Under the pieces are notes generated by a model that saw nothing but the letters and a program-made list of their open reading frames with translations, was not told where the DNA came from and ran no database searches. The position numbers and the translations under genes are program-made. From Macrothele yani (taxonomy: Eukaryota > Arthropoda > Arachnida > Araneae > Macrothelidae), in the NCBI GenBank assembly GCA_039090855.1, contig CM076991.1, positions 101,568,021 to 101,632,020 on the forward strand: a stretch of DNA of 64,000 nucleotides. Direction: 5' to 3'. The first letter of the stretch is position 1. The number at the start of each line of letters is the position of its first letter. Shown piece after piece: positions 33,223-44,601 of the stretch.

Positions 33223-33675
33223 ATCATTAAGTTTTAGCCCTGGGATTTATTGATCGTTATAGCGAAGGTTAGTTTAATAGGGAACTGTAATCTTTTGAAC
33301 GTCAAAGGCAAGTTCGTCGGAATAATCGGGATCCTGTGTATATGTACCATTTGTTCAGCTGCTGGCACAGTTAGTATAATGGCTTCAATAATATTATTAC
33401 GTAGCGCTTTGACCTTGTATCATTGCACAGGTTTGGAGGATTCAGGTTCCGTAATAATATTATAGGAATGCCAACTTTCAATTTGAGACAATGCGGTTGA
33501 AGTCCTGAGGGATTTTAAGAATTTAAAAATTCATGTGGATAATGCAGTGTATCTTCTAAGTTAACGAGTGTGTCTTGCAAGCCATGGTTCGCGCTGAAAT
33601 TTGCAGATGCAAACGTTGTATTGTACTTGTAGCTCTTGTTCCCTGAATCCAGTTGCTCTATATTGGTAATAGACA
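33223..33675. other. Unannotated DNA
   Basis: No gene recognised. A 71-codon frame at 33250-33465 has two hydrophobic stretches but no start context or homology that I know. Confidence 0.4.
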
Positions 33676-33750
33676 ACTCCCCAGATCGTCATAGAGGTCG
33701 TTCAACTCCGACAAAATAGAAATACATAGCTGTCCGTCCATATGGGCAAG

Positions 33751-33970
33751 CCGCGGTGGCGCAGTGGTCTAAGCGATGACCTCTGATCATTCGTCGGAAC
33801 GGGGTCCGGGTTCGAATCCCGGTGAGGCATGGATGTTGTGTTTGTCTTACGGCACTGGCTCTCTCCCTTCCCTGGAACCAGTGACCCTAAATTAGGGACG
33901 GGCGACTGCTTATAGCCCATTGAGTTGATCACGGTGGTCGTTAAACCTCCAATAAAAAAAAATAAAAAAA
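33751..33970 (+). mobile_element. S1 SINE inserted in the first unit of the duplication
   Basis: Head CCGCGGTGGCGCAGTGGTCT, B box GGGTTCGAATCCCGGTG, A-rich tail. A perfect 11-bp duplication ATATGGGCAAG stands at 33740-33750 and 33971-33981. Confidence 0.95.
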
Positions 33971-33981
33971 ATATGGGCAAG

Positions 33982-34148
33982 TGGTTTGAAGCGTTGGCTT
34001 TTAATCATTCGTCCGAGATCAGTCCGGGTTCGAATTCCGCTGAAGGAGGAATGGTGTGTTTTTCTACTGTCCCTGACTCTCCTTTCCGTAGAGCCATCGG
34101 CCGCAAATTTGGGACCGACGACTATTTATAGCCAACTGAGTTGGTCAC
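33982..34148 (+). mobile_element. S1b SINE subfamily, first copy
   Basis: AAGTGGTTTGAAGCGTTGGC and CCGGGTTCGAATTCCG with a body ending ACTGAGTTGGTCACTGTGGT is a diverged relative of S1. The A box word reads GGCAAGTGGTTTGAAGC instead of GGCGCAGTGGTCTAAGC. Confidence 0.8.
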
Positions 34149-34329
34149 TGTGGTCGTAAGGGCCAAGGTTGGCCTAGTGGTCAAAGTTTGTGAATGCCAC
34201 GGAAAAGTCTCAGGATTGATCCCAGGCAGGTACGAACGCTCCGATCGTCATAGGCAACTTCCCAGATCGTCATAGGGGTCGTTCAACTCCGACAAAATAG
34301 AATTACACAGCTGTCCGTCCAGATGGGCA

Positions 34330-34509
34330 AGTGGTTCGAAGCGTTGGCTTCTAATCATTCATCCGAGATAAGTCTGGGTTCGAATCCTGGCTGAAGAAGG
34401 AATGGTGTGTTTTTCTACTGTCCCTGACTCTCCTTTCCGTAGAGCCATCGGCCGTAAATTTGGGACCGGCGACTATTTATTGCCAACTGAGTTGGTCACT
34501 GTGGTCGTA
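34330..34509 (+). mobile_element. S1b SINE subfamily, second copy
   Basis: Same as 33982-34148 within the duplicated unit, with a better B box (GGGTTCGAATCCTGGC). Confidence 0.8.
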
Positions 34510-34510
34510 A

Positions 34511-34811
34511 GGGCCGAGGTTGGCCTAGTAGTCAACGTTTGTGAATGCCGCGGAAAAGTCTCAGGATTGATCCCAGGCAGGTACGAACGCTCGAGCCATT
34601 AAATATCAGCCGCGTGTTGGATGGGCACGTTAAGTCGTCGGACCCCGAGTACTGTTCCCTCGGTTGCAAATAAGAGCTTTTTTCTCCGCTTTTCTAGTTC
34701 GCCTTTGTGTGACTTTCCTGTCGGGCACTGTAGCCCAAATTTTCTAGCTTCCTACTTCTAGTTGTTTAAGACCTGGGGTTAGACATCCCCTTCCTGAAAT
34801 CCCCTACATAA
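34511..34811 (+). mobile_element. SINE family S2, full-length
   Basis: Head GAGGTTGGCCTAGTAGTCAA, weak B box (AGGATTGATCCCAGGC), body with GATGGGCACGTTAAGTCGTC and the end TTCCTGAAATCCCCTACATA. The first 90 bases also occur in the preceding duplicated unit (34150-34237). Confidence 0.85.
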
Positions 34812-34917
34812 ATCTCTCTCACGGTGGTCGCTATCCCCACCCCACTCCCTAAAATACACAAGGTTATTTAACAGGAAACACGGCACTCGGATTTACCACA
34901 TGCATGTACTCAAAATA

Positions 34918-36214
34918 CAACGGCCGTTCCATAAAAACTGAGAGTGAAATCACACAAAATGGAGAAATATAAGAACAGCAAAATATGTGTTGCTCTTTCT
35001 CAAACTATCTTACCTCGGATGATATGCAACTGTCCCATCATTCAGTCCACTTTTCAATGCATGTGGCGAAGGCATTTTGTGGAAGCTACTTTCGCGACCC
35101 CTGTACAGCTTGAATAACGTCAGCATCTGTGTAGAATGTTTCGCCACGGAACTTCTCCTTCGTTGATGGAAACAAACAGAAATCTCACGGGGCGAGGTCA
35201 GGACTGTAGGCAGTCTGTGGCACGATTTCAATACCGTATTTCGTGAGAAACTGTTGAACACAAGTAGCCACATGTGGGCGGGCATTATCATGGTGTACGG
35301 CCCACTTGTCCACCAGTGCCAGTAGCTTAATCGATATGTGTCGTCACAGAAGCTTCAAGATTGAAATGTAATTCTCAGCATTCACAGTAACTTGTGTAGG
35401 AACGGCATGCTGGTAGACTACACCTTTATGATCACAGAAAATGATCACCATCACCTTCCCAGCTGATTTGGCGCGGGGGACATTTTTCGGAGGAGGCGAG
35501 TTTGTGAGTTTCCAGACATTCGTTGCGCACTTCGTGAGGGGGGTCGAAATAGTGGACCCATGTTTCATTGGCAGTTATTACTGTGTTTAGAAAGTTTGGA
35601 TCCAATTTGTTTCCATTCATGACACACTTGAACTGTGGCTAGCAATTGTTCTCTTGTCAGGTGATGAGACACCCATCGGGAACACACATGATGCAGCAGT
35701 AATTTGTCGAGTAGAATGCAGAATGCCGTTGGTTTTGAAATATTTGTTGATGCCGCTATGTCTTCACACGTCATTCGTCGATCTTCTTTCAGGATTGCTC
35801 AAACAGTGTTAACAATACGCTCCGTAATAACACTTTCAGGTCTACCAGGCCTAGGAGGGAGTTCTGCCGACAAACGGCCTTTTTTGAAATCATGGTTCCA
35901 TTTTAAAATCGTAGACTCACCCAAACATTTATCTTTGTAAGCCTTTTTCATTAAATCAACTGTGTCTGGAGCCGAACGATAGCAAAATTTTATCGCACAA
36001 CACATTTAACTTCTTAAGTATGAATCACTCACCTTTATAGTTGTATGACGAATTGCAGACGCACCTTAAACAACTGCGCAATAACAAAAACAGAATCTTC
36101 TGCCACTGCTGATACTTCCTTAATTCAGTTAGTCGTCTGCGTGGTTATTTCCCCCCTTCGCATTGTTGCCAACTCAAAAAGATATTATTCTCGGTTTGTA
36201 TTGAATGGTCTTTG
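34918..36214 (-). mobile_element. mariner element, copy 2
   Basis: Left end CAACGGCCGTTCCATAAAAA and inverted right end CAAAGACCATTCAATACAAA; TA at 34916-34917 and 36215-36216. About 85 per cent similar by eye to 22690-24013. Confidence 0.92.
35010..36005 (-). pseudogene. mariner transposase (DD34D type), frameshifted
   Basis: N-terminal CCAIKFCYRSAPDTVDLMKK and KGRLSAELPPRPGRPE lead, after a stop, into MTCEDIAASTNISKPTAFCI. The first acid is in TANETWVHYF, where the family has TADETW: the catalytic aspartate is asparagine. The second motif (HHDNARPHVA) is readable near 35275-35295 in another frame, and the C-terminal third is frameshifted. Copy 1 keeps TADETW, so the change is private to this copy. 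Confidence 0.86.
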
Positions 36215-36216
36215 TA

Positions 36217-37158
36217 AACCTAGGTAAACCCTTCTGTTTTCAAAGTATGATCACATCGTTAAAACTGGATGTAAACTATGCAGATGTTTTGCGCTCCGTT
36301 AAATGCACAAATTAAACATCGAAACTGATTGAGCGAAAAATATTTAGAATCGCACAAAGATTTGCAAATTTTGAACAGCTGCCGTGCGATCCTATCACCG
36401 TAGTTATAATTTAAGTAAATAATTTGAGGAAACCTCACCAAACCACCGCGTTCTTTCCGCTGGAAATGAAAACTATGCCTTCGTGAGTTGCAATCAACGA
36501 GGCTGCAGGGTTTGTCAATATTGTGCACCTCACAGTCAATATTTCAGCGTAATGTGATACTCCAGCAGAATTTTTCTGGAGATTTATCTTTCGCGACAGC
36601 GTTGCGTTAATTTATTCTAAACGTCAGGAGAAAATATCTTCGCAGAGGCCTTATCTGTCTCCACGGTCGGCGAGTACTTCCATCACAGAAGACGTGCGTG
36701 ATCGGGCGGAATACCCGATGATAGAGGAATACTTTGTTGCACAGCTCGAAAAACATTCCTTCTTAATTGAAGAGGACGGCACGCATGACTCAACATATCG
36801 CTGGGTGTCATCACCACATCCAATAAACTTCGCTGAAGTTGACTTATATTTTTGTAATGTATTTCTATGATAAACTTCAACTAACGTATTAATGTTCCTG
36901 CGCGAAAAAAAAAAAAAAAGAACATTCTACACGTTCTCAACAAGTTAAACCTGTGGCTTCTAAAATTTCTGTAAAAGGCTTAAATGTCATTTTTCTAACG
37001 CTCTCACTCATGCGTATAGCACTCGGCAAAATAAAAAGCTGAAATCTTTTTCTCTGAAAGTCCTGATGTGAATGTTAATTAAAATAAGACATGAAAAGTT
37101 TTGAAGCGTGACATTGTGCCCAATTGGAACTGATCTTTCGGCTGATTAATAAGTACTA
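36217..37158. other. Unannotated DNA
   Basis: No gene or repeat recognised. A-run at 36906-36919. Confidence 0.5.
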
Positions 37159-37160
37159 TA

Positions 37161-38533
37161 CCGTGCAAATTAATTGGGACAAGCTATTTTATTCTCAGAA
37201 TTGTAATGTGATCGCCAGTTGATGTCGGAAACCCACGTAAACCGATTTTATCAGCTGTGAGGTGGTGTGACTGGTAGAACTTGATAGTAAGAATGTGGTT
37301 TGACCGGTTTTAAACAGGAAATAGGCACTTCAGCTACAGTTATGAGCTTTCGTGTCTGACAGGTGGATGTTAGTTTTTGCTCTCTGTGAGTACGTGTTGC
37401 TTTCCTGTGTTGAAAAATGGATATTTCCCCAAGGAAGCGTGCAAAAATAATTGCTCTGAAGGATCACACTTCTATGACAGTGAGAGATATCGCTGCTGCA
37501 GTTGGTGTAGGCAATTCAAGTGTATCAAGACTGCTTACGAGATACAATGCATCTGGATCACCGTCTGCAAAAAGGAGAGGTAAATGTGGAAGAAAACGAA
37601 AAACAACTCCACGAACCGATAAATATCTAATCAAAAATAGTAAAATGAATCCAAAAAAAAAAAAAAAAAGCGGCCGACCTTCAAAGAAATTTATTGGCTT
37701 GTGGTTGTGATGTTAGTGATTTAACTGTGCGCCGTAGGCTTCTGAAAGTTGGCCGGAAAGCAAGAAGACCAACGAAAAAACAATATTTGAATGCGAAAAT
37801 GAAGATAAAACGTTTAGCATGGGTCAAAAAATATAAATCATGGACGGTTGACGACTGGAAAAAGTTAATTTTCAGTGATAAAACTAATTTATTTGTGCAG
37901 GATTACCAAGCAAATGTCGTTAGACGAAGCAAATGTGAAAACCCTTAAGACTTGAGCATGTGAAACAAACTGTAAAACACCCTCTGAAACAAATGTATTG
38001 GGGGTTTTTCACATGAAATGGCACTGGAAGCTTATTTCCTGTTCAAGGTATGATGAATTCATCCAAGTACGTAAAAATATTACAACGTAGGATTGTTCTA
38101 TTCTTGCAAACTTTTGACGGGACATTTCAACATGACTTGGCTCCATAACACAATTTGAAATTGGTCAAGAATTTCATGCTGGAAAATCAAATTCATTTGC
38201 TTGATTGGCTTGGAAATTCACCAGACTTAAATCCCATAGAAAACGTGTGTGATATTTTGAAGAGACGTTTAGGTAAAATGGACTGTACAATCAAAGAACG
38301 CATGATAACGAATGCTATAAAAGTGTGGTTCCACGATTATGAAGTCAAAAATATGTGCACTCAATTAGTGGAGTCAATGCCAAATCGAATTCAAGAGGTC
38401 ATTTCTGCTAAAAGAGGACATACTTCATACTAATACAGGTATTTATCAGTGTATATCAAGGCATAGAATAATATAAAGGCATAGTTTAGGAAAAAAGAGT
38501 GATTTTTTGCTTTGTCCCAATTAATTTGCACAA
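37161..38533 (+). mobile_element. Tc1-like DNA transposon, separate lineage
   Basis: Ends CCGTGCAAATTAATTGGGAC and inverted TTGTGCAAATTAATTGGGAC match for about 22 bp; TA at 37159-37160 and 38534-38535. Long subterminal stretches lie between the ends and the gene. Confidence 0.93.
37417..38433 (+). pseudogene. Tc1-like transposase, frameshifted at an A run
   Basis: MDISPRKRAKIIALKDHTSM starts a helix-turn-helix domain (VRDIAAAVGVGNSSVSRLL) and a basic linker (RRGKCGRKRK). A run of 17 A at 37655-37671 marks the first frame break. The catalytic part has LIFSDKTNLFVQ (aspartate kept), then a damaged middle with FQHDLAP near 38125, and GNSPDLNPIENVCDILKRRL with the glutamate kept. The end NRIQEVISAKRGHTSY is intact. 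Slippage at the A run is the most likely first lesion. Confidence 0.88.
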
Positions 38534-38627
38534 TATAGTAACATGCGATGCCAAATTGCAAGAAAAATGCTACCGAATTTCCGGTTGTAATGAGCACGTC
38601 CTTTGAATCTCTTCCGAGACGAATATA

Positions 38628-39837
38628 TTGAGTTGATGCATAAGTTCATGCCGTTTTTTGTACCGCACTACAGGAATGTATTACATCAGAAGGGAAAACG
38701 CAATCAATCAACTATGTATCCCCCCATGACGTCTTCACGTCTGGATTGGTCTGCAATGCCATTCTTGAAAAAACGTGCAGGCTTTGCTGCAAAGAAATCA
38801 CCAAGGAAATTCTGGTGATCAACATCATTGTTGAACGTTCTGCCACGGAGTGCATTCGACAGAGATCGGAACAGGTGATAATCTGAAGGGGCGACATCTG
38901 GGGAATAGGCCGGATATGGATGGATCTCCCATTTGATGTCCTGAATATCTATTTTGGTCATGTTTGCACTGTGAGGGCGTGCGTTATCATGTCGGAGAAA
39001 GACGCCATGGCGCCGATGTGGCCGTTTCTGCTGAATTACTCCCTCCACACGGCGGAGTTGCTCACAATAGAGTGCAACTTTGATGGTCCGATTCCTCGGC
39101 AGCATTTTCCAGCCTTCTACGTGACACCAGACACACAACTTGATCTTCGCAGGATGAATGTCATGTTTTGGATGTGGTGTGGGCATCTTGTTAAGGCTTA
39201 CCCATTCCCTCCGATGCCTGAAATTCACGCACAGGCACCACTTTTCATCTCCAGTAAAAACACATGACAGAAAGGGTTTGTGTTGCTGAGGAACATTCGC
39301 GATGACGGGCGAGCAAGGAATCACATATGGTAACACGCTGATTCCTGTTGTCCTCGGTGAGAGCCAGAGGCACCGAAGACCCAAAGTTCTGGATCTTTCC
39401 CATATGTCCCAGGTGTCGCACCACTGTGGCCTGTTCACAGTCCATCTCAGTGGCCAACAGTGTGGCCAATTCGCGTGTAGTGTGACGCGGATTCAAGTGG
39501 ATGAGATGATTCAAACGATCCTCGTTAAAAGTAAGATGGACGACCTGAGCGTGGTGAGTCGTTGAGGTTAAAATTGCCACCTCGAAACCACCCAAACCAT
39601 TTGCGGGCTGTCCTCGGAGCAATAGCATCCTACCCGTACACAGTACAGATTTCTCTAGTTGTCTCGGCGTTTGAGGATCCATTGTTAAACTTGTAGAGGA
39701 ACAGTTGTCGGAAGTGTTCATTCTGTATGATTTAGATGCACTATATTACTGGCTACATTTTGATATACAACCGGCCATCTGCACCGTCACTACTGACCTG
39801 GGAAGCACTTGTGAAATGAACTTATGCATCCACCCAA
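38628..39837 (-). mobile_element. mariner element, different family from the other two
   Basis: Left end TTGAGTTGATGCATAAGTTC and inverted right end TTGGGTGGATGCATAAGTTC; TA at 38626-38627 and 39838-39839. Confidence 0.93.
38704..39721 (-). pseudogene. mariner transposase, catalytic domain in one open frame
   Basis: The catalytic half (38704 to about 39300) is open and keeps all three acids: VFTGDEKWCLCVN, LRHDNARPHSANM and YSPDVAPSDYHLFRSL, the D,D34D arrangement. The N-terminal half is in another frame (39245-39721), with HTTRELATLLATEMDCEQAT and VRHLGHMGKI, so one frameshift near 39300 separates the halves. The extreme N-terminus has a further break (the MDPQTPRQL frame leads into unrelated residues). 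Of the three mariners here it is the least damaged. Confidence 0.88.
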
Positions 39838-39839
39838 TA

Positions 39840-41330
39840 ATGTTTGAAAGTTATGCATAGCCAATGAAATGAAACATCTAGAAATAGCTACATTCTCCAG
39901 GAGCCTATTTAAGAGGGGGCTATTGGGGCTGCATTTTCAAGTGGCTCTAGAATTATGTAGGATGGTTGAAGAATCTTTTTTTTTTTTTTTTGCCGATTGC
40001 ACAGCAAAAACTATAAGAAACTTCCGTGTGAAAACAAAATTTCTATTTCTTTCCGCATTTTTAGGAATCCGCAAAAACCATACTCGCACCTGTCAATCCT
40101 CAAGTCTTTCGAAAGCATTACAGATGTATTCTTCTGCACATCTATGATTGGGGGAAATTTTCATACAATAAGAATTCGTTTCAATCTTGATATTCGGATC
40201 ATATTATTTTGCCCACTACTTTTATACAATTTCAATAAACTGAACCGGGGGTAAAGAAGAACTGAACTGGTATCCATTTTTTCAACTATGCGCTTTTACA
40301 TTTTCTTGGTACCACTGATTTGTTTATGAATCATGGGATACACACTTCAATACCCCAGGGATATTTTTATAGTTTCCTCATCATATTTTGGGAATGTTTT
40401 CTCCTGGGTATTTTTATTCATCCACCCACAGGGAAATCCTAGATGTGCCATTAATAGTGGGCTCCTAAAATACCTTCCAGCCCCAGGGCCCCGTGTCTCC
40501 TTAAATGTGCTCTGTCTCTCTCACTAGAGGCTGAAAAGTATGCTGCAAAAATTAACAAACCGTGCACAAAAAGTTTCTCATAGCTGAAGGAAGATATTAG
40601 AGACAAAAGGGTTTTCAAATTGAACTAGAAGAGATACAGAGAAAAACATGATACAAATTGATATCATGTTTTTCTCTAAATCTCTTCCGCCAGGCCTACT
40701 AGAGGAAGAATTTTGAATTATGCAAAAGTAGAAAATATGCTAAAAGTACATATTCTTCATAGCCAAACCTATGCTAAGGAAGAAGGATCTTTTAAATACG
40801 TTTCCTGGAAGGAAAGAACGCGAGAAAAAGGTTTTTACTTTTATGCTTTCTAGTTGGAAAACTGTATTATGCAAGGTGCCATTCACCACAATGTCTTCGA
40901 ACACATATGCAACCATCATGGTGTACCAAGTTTCATTGTGACTCGCTAGAGAACACGACCTATTGCCAATCAGCGCGCTAGTGTCTGTGTTCGAGACATG
41001 ATTGCACCCTGAAGCGTCTGTATTTGAGAGTCAAAGGAATGCGCTGCAATGGGCTGCTAGCGACCAGTCTTATGTTAAGCAGACTACGCCGAACTGTGCT
41101 GAAGGACGAAGCCTGATTTGTGACAGTGTTCCACTGCTATGCTGACATAGTGGATGTCGCCGTGCCATCGGCCACTTCCATGTAGTAGAGGTGTCTGTCA
41201 TTCGTGCGATTTTGTAGTCGTGTACCGGTGTTTCTGTGCATCTAAGCCTCATCTGTCCATCACTGTACTAGCGTTTCGTCGAACGAGTGGCAACTTCGAG
41301 GTAGGAAAATCTAGCTTCTCTCATCCGCTC
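39840..41330. other. Unannotated DNA with one hairpin
   Basis: No gene supported. The part 40320-40500 has words (ATATTTTGGGAATGTTTTCTCC, TATTTTTATTCAT) that recur loosely at 46190-46300. A strong hairpin at 40628-40688 is listed separately. Confidence 0.45.
40628..40688. repeat. Hairpin, 25-bp arms
   Basis: GAAGAGATACAGAGAAAAAC and ATGAT on the left pair with the inverse on the right across a 10-base loop (ACAAATTGAT). Only one or two mismatches. Confidence 0.75.
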
Positions 41331-43108
41331 AAATCCTTCCTCGCTCAAAGTCCGTCAGGTGTTCATAATGCGACCTCCTTCGGCGACGGGGCATAGTGAA
41401 ACACAAGAAACACCCTTTCGACTCAATGTCAACTCTTCACTGATTGCAACATCTGGTTTGAGCCAGCTCTTCATACCCAAGAATCCTTCCTCGCTGAAAG
41501 TCCGTCAGGTGTTAATAATGCTACCTTCTTCGGCGACGGGGGCATAGTGAGACACAAGAAACACCCTTTCTACTCAACCTTGACTCTTCACTGCATCCTC
41601 TCGTTTGAGCCAGCTCTTTATAGGTGTCGCGTCAATTCGTCGACCACGACGATTCGTTGGGGACCAATTCGTTGACTACGTCAATTCGTCGCGTTTCCAA
41701 ATTTTGGTTACATACAAATCGCATGCAGGAAACGTACGATTTCTGTTGACAGGTTAGTAATATTCCGCTTTTTCTTTGACACTAAATATAAATTAATATG
41801 CCTAGGCTTAGGCCTTTTAACGGTTTTTATTTAATCATGCTCATATTCATAAAGTTTAGACTCCAAGTCAAATTTTTATTATTACGCTTTTACTTAGGCA
41901 TTTAATATTAATACCTTGGCCTAGGGCTAGGCCTTTTTCACAGTTTTTATTCCATCGTGTTCATTTTTATAAGGTTTAGACACCAAATCCAGTTAGTATT
42001 ATTGCGCTTTTAATTAGGCATTAAATATTAATACCTTGGCCTAGGCCTAGGCCTTTCTAACAGTTTTTATTCCATCGTGGCCATACTCACGAGGTTTAGA
42101 CACCAAGTCAAGTATGTAATATTGCTCTCTTACTTAGACAGTAAATATTAATATTTGGCCTAGGCCTTTTCCATAATTTTTATTCCATTGTGCTCGTATT
42201 CATACGATTTAGACACCAGGTCAAGTTAGTGTTATTGAGCTTTTACTTAGACATTAAATATGAATACCTTGGCCTAGGCCTTTTCAACAGTTTTTATTCG
42301 ATTGTGCTCATATTCATAAGGCTTAGACACAAGGTCTAGTTAGAATGATTGCGCCTTTACTTAGGCGTTAAATATTAATACCTTGGACTAGGTTTAGGCC
42401 TTTTTAGCAGTTTATTTCGTCGTGCTCATATTTATAAACTTTGCATCAACTCAAGTTAGTAATACTGCGCTTTTACTTACGAATAAATAGTTCATACACT
42501 TAAACAAAATCTGTCAAAAAGGTCTAGACGAAAGGCTTATTGATTAATATTTAAAACCTAAGGAAAAGTGCAATAATACCAACTTGACTTGATCTTCAAA
42601 TCTTATGAATATCAGCACAACGGAATAAAAACTTGAAAAAGACTATGCCTAAAGCCTGCTTATTAATATTTACTGCTTAAGTAAAACCGTAATATTACTT
42701 AAATGACTTGGTTTCTAAATCTTATGAATATGAGCACGATGGAATAAAAACTGCTAAAAAGGCCCAGGCCTAGGGCCTGTCTATTAGTATTTATTGACTA
42801 AGTAAAAGCGCAATAATACTAACTGGACTTGGTGTCTAAACTTTATGAATATGAGCACCATGGAATAAAAACTGTTAAAAACGCCGAAACTTAGGCCTAA
42901 GCATATGAATTTATTTTTAGTGCCAAAGAAAAAGCGGAATATTACTAACCAATCTGGGTGTCCAAACCTTTTAAATATGATCACAGCGGAAGACAACAGA
43001 AATCGTACGTTTTCCTGCATGCGATTTGTAAATCTGTAAACGCAACGAATTGACGCGCGGCGAATCGTCGCAGTCGATGAATTGACGTATAACCCTCTTT
43101 ATACCCAA
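41331..43108. repeat. 150-bp tandem duplication, second unit split by a foldback element
   Basis: Unit 1 (41331-41481) runs from AATCCTTCCTCGCTCAAAGT to GAGCCAGCTCTTCATACCCA. Unit 2 (from 41482) repeats it up to GAGCCAGCTCTTTATA at 41622 and resumes with CCCAAG after the insertion ends (43104). Unit 1 is therefore an empty-site version of unit 2. Confidence 0.9.
41623..43094. mobile_element. Foldback element, 1.47 kb, with 9-bp target duplication
   Basis: Ends GGTGTCGCGTCAATTCGTCG and inverted GGTTATACGTCAATTCATCG are terminal repeats. Behind them, further inverted homology covers most of the element. The left arm holds about six direct repeats of 118 bp (GGCCTTTTTAACAGTTTTTA, with CCTTGGCCTAGGCCTAGGCC) at 41811, 41930, 42050, 42162, 42278 and 42397. 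The right arm holds about four in reverse orientation. CTCTTTATA stands at 41614-41622 and 43095-43103. No transposase. A 9-bp duplication fits Mutator-like or FB-type elements (inference). Confidence 0.88.
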
Positions 43109-43422
43109 GACCGGACGGTTCAGAGCTGGGGTGTCGCTACACTTTGAAATCAGAGTGGGCGACGGATGAGCTAGTATTATTTTTGTTGAGGCAAGTTTTG
43201 TGGCGTTATTTACAAAACACTAAAAGAAAGAATATTTAATGCTTTTTATTATCGTCTACAAAGGAATTCGGCCACCTCTCTCTTCCGGACACACACACAA
43301 ACACTTCGATCCGACGTCAAGTTATGCCACTGATAAACCAACGAAATGACATAACAATGAGAAGTGCGTTAGTGGTGTAAGATATACACTGAAGAGCAAT
43401 TGAATTAGAGACAGCTGGCGTT

Positions 43423-43490
43423 ATGCAAATGTAGCGCTGTGGGCGGCCCTGTAAACGGAAACGACATGACGCATGCAGCGATCCGACAAT
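43423..43490 (+). promoter_or_regulatory. Octamer and decayed CRE/TATA
   Basis: ATGCAAAT at 43423-43430, then CATGACGCATG (about 43465) and AATGTAAGG (about 43488), where the sister copy has CATGACGTATG and AATATAAGG. The element lies 45-110 bases before the transposase ATG. Confidence 0.45.
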
Positions 43491-43533
43491 GTAAGGAGGG
43501 ATACGACGGGAATCAGTAAAAGTCGGACGCATT

Positions 43534-44567
43534 ATGGGTAAGACGAAGGATCTAAGCGCATTTGATCGTGGGCAAATTGTCGAGGCCCGACGAATCGGTC
43601 ACTCCATCTCGGAAGTCGTGCAGGCACTGGGATTTTCACGAGCCACTGTGTCACGGGTGCACCGTGAGTGCATTGAATCCGGTAAAACCATCCCTGCAAG
43701 GGCTAACATCCGTGGACAACAGCGTGTGGATGAGCGGGTTCATCGTCGGCTAGCTCCCATTGTAACAGCGGATAGACGGGCCGCAGTGCAAGAAATCACT
43801 CGGCAATTTAACGCTGGTGCACAAAAATGTGTAAGCAGCCACACCACCCAGAACCATCTCCTCGCTATGGGGTACAGAAGCCATCGTCCCACGAGGGTAC
43901 CGCTGCCGACCGCACATCACAGGGTGCAAAGATTAGAATGGGTGCGGGAACATCGCCACTGGACCTTAAACATGTGGGAAAATGTTGGCTGGACGATGAG
44001 TCGAGATTCACGTTGGTACATGCGGATGGCAGGATACGAGTACGGTGCAAACCACATGAAGCGATGGATGGATCCTTCTTGCCAGCAGGGTACTCTTCAA
44101 GCTGGTAGGGGTGGCATTCTCGTCTGGAGACTGTTTATGTGGACTGAAATGGGACCCCTGGTGCGTGTGACATCGTCCCTCACAGGTCAATGTTACCGGG
44201 ATATCCTGCACAACCATTTGCTCCCGTTTGTGCGTCTTCAACATCCCACTGGGGACCTCATCCTGCAACAAGACAATGCACTGTGCCATCGCTCCCGAAT
44301 TGTATCTGAATGGTTGGATGAACAACTCTACCTACGTAACGTCGCTTCCTTGGCCAGCTAGGTCACCGTAACTTAATCCCATCGAGCACATCTGGGATGC
44401 CATCGAGAGAGATGTTCGAGGCTCTGACCCCCTCCCTGAAATCTTCGTGAACTGTTCAGGAGTCGTGGATCCGTATGGCTTCCCAACGCTTCCGGTGTCT
44501 TGTCGAGTCCATGCCGAGACGAATCGCCACCGTCATCAGGGCGAAAGGTGGTGCTACAGGTTACTAG
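43534..44567 (+). pseudogene. Tc1-like transposase with compensating frameshifts over the first catalytic Asp
   Basis: From MGKTKDLSAFDRGQIVEARR the frame is open for 276 codons and looks intact, but between WENVGWT and MDPSCQQG it reads a wrong frame (MSRDSRWYMRMAGYEYG). The expected WLDDESRFTLVHADGRIRV lies in the next frame. Compared with the sister copy, one T is missing near 44004 and GATG is duplicated near 44065, so the net change is +3. The first catalytic aspartate is lost without a stop. The second motif, LQQDNALCHRS, is kept. After DEQLY another frameshift occurs, and the third motif (LNPIEHIWDAIE) follows a TAA. Confidence 0.9.
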
Positions 44568-44601
44568 ACAGGTTTCTCTAATTCAATTGCTCTTGAGTGT
44601 A

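Larger units (their letters stand above)
33676..34602. repeat. Tandem duplication of a composite SINE block, about 350 bp
   Basis: CCCAGATCGTCATAGAGGTC with the following sequence through the S1b copy and the first 90 bases of an S2 copy occurs at about 33678-34237 and again at about 34260-34602. The first unit carries an extra S1 insertion (33751-33970) that the second lacks. The second unit continues into a full S2. Confidence 0.85.
43387..44599 (+). mobile_element. Tc1-like DNA transposon, second copy of the 2452-3649 family
   Basis: Ends CACTGAAGAGCAATTGAATT and inverted CACTCAAGAGCAATTGAATT; TA at 43385-43386 and 44600-44601. Confidence 0.95.

Noticed and set aside
36683..36880. Minus-strand frame as a small host gene
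   Set aside because: No domain, no start context, no splice pattern; frames of this length are expected by chance here.
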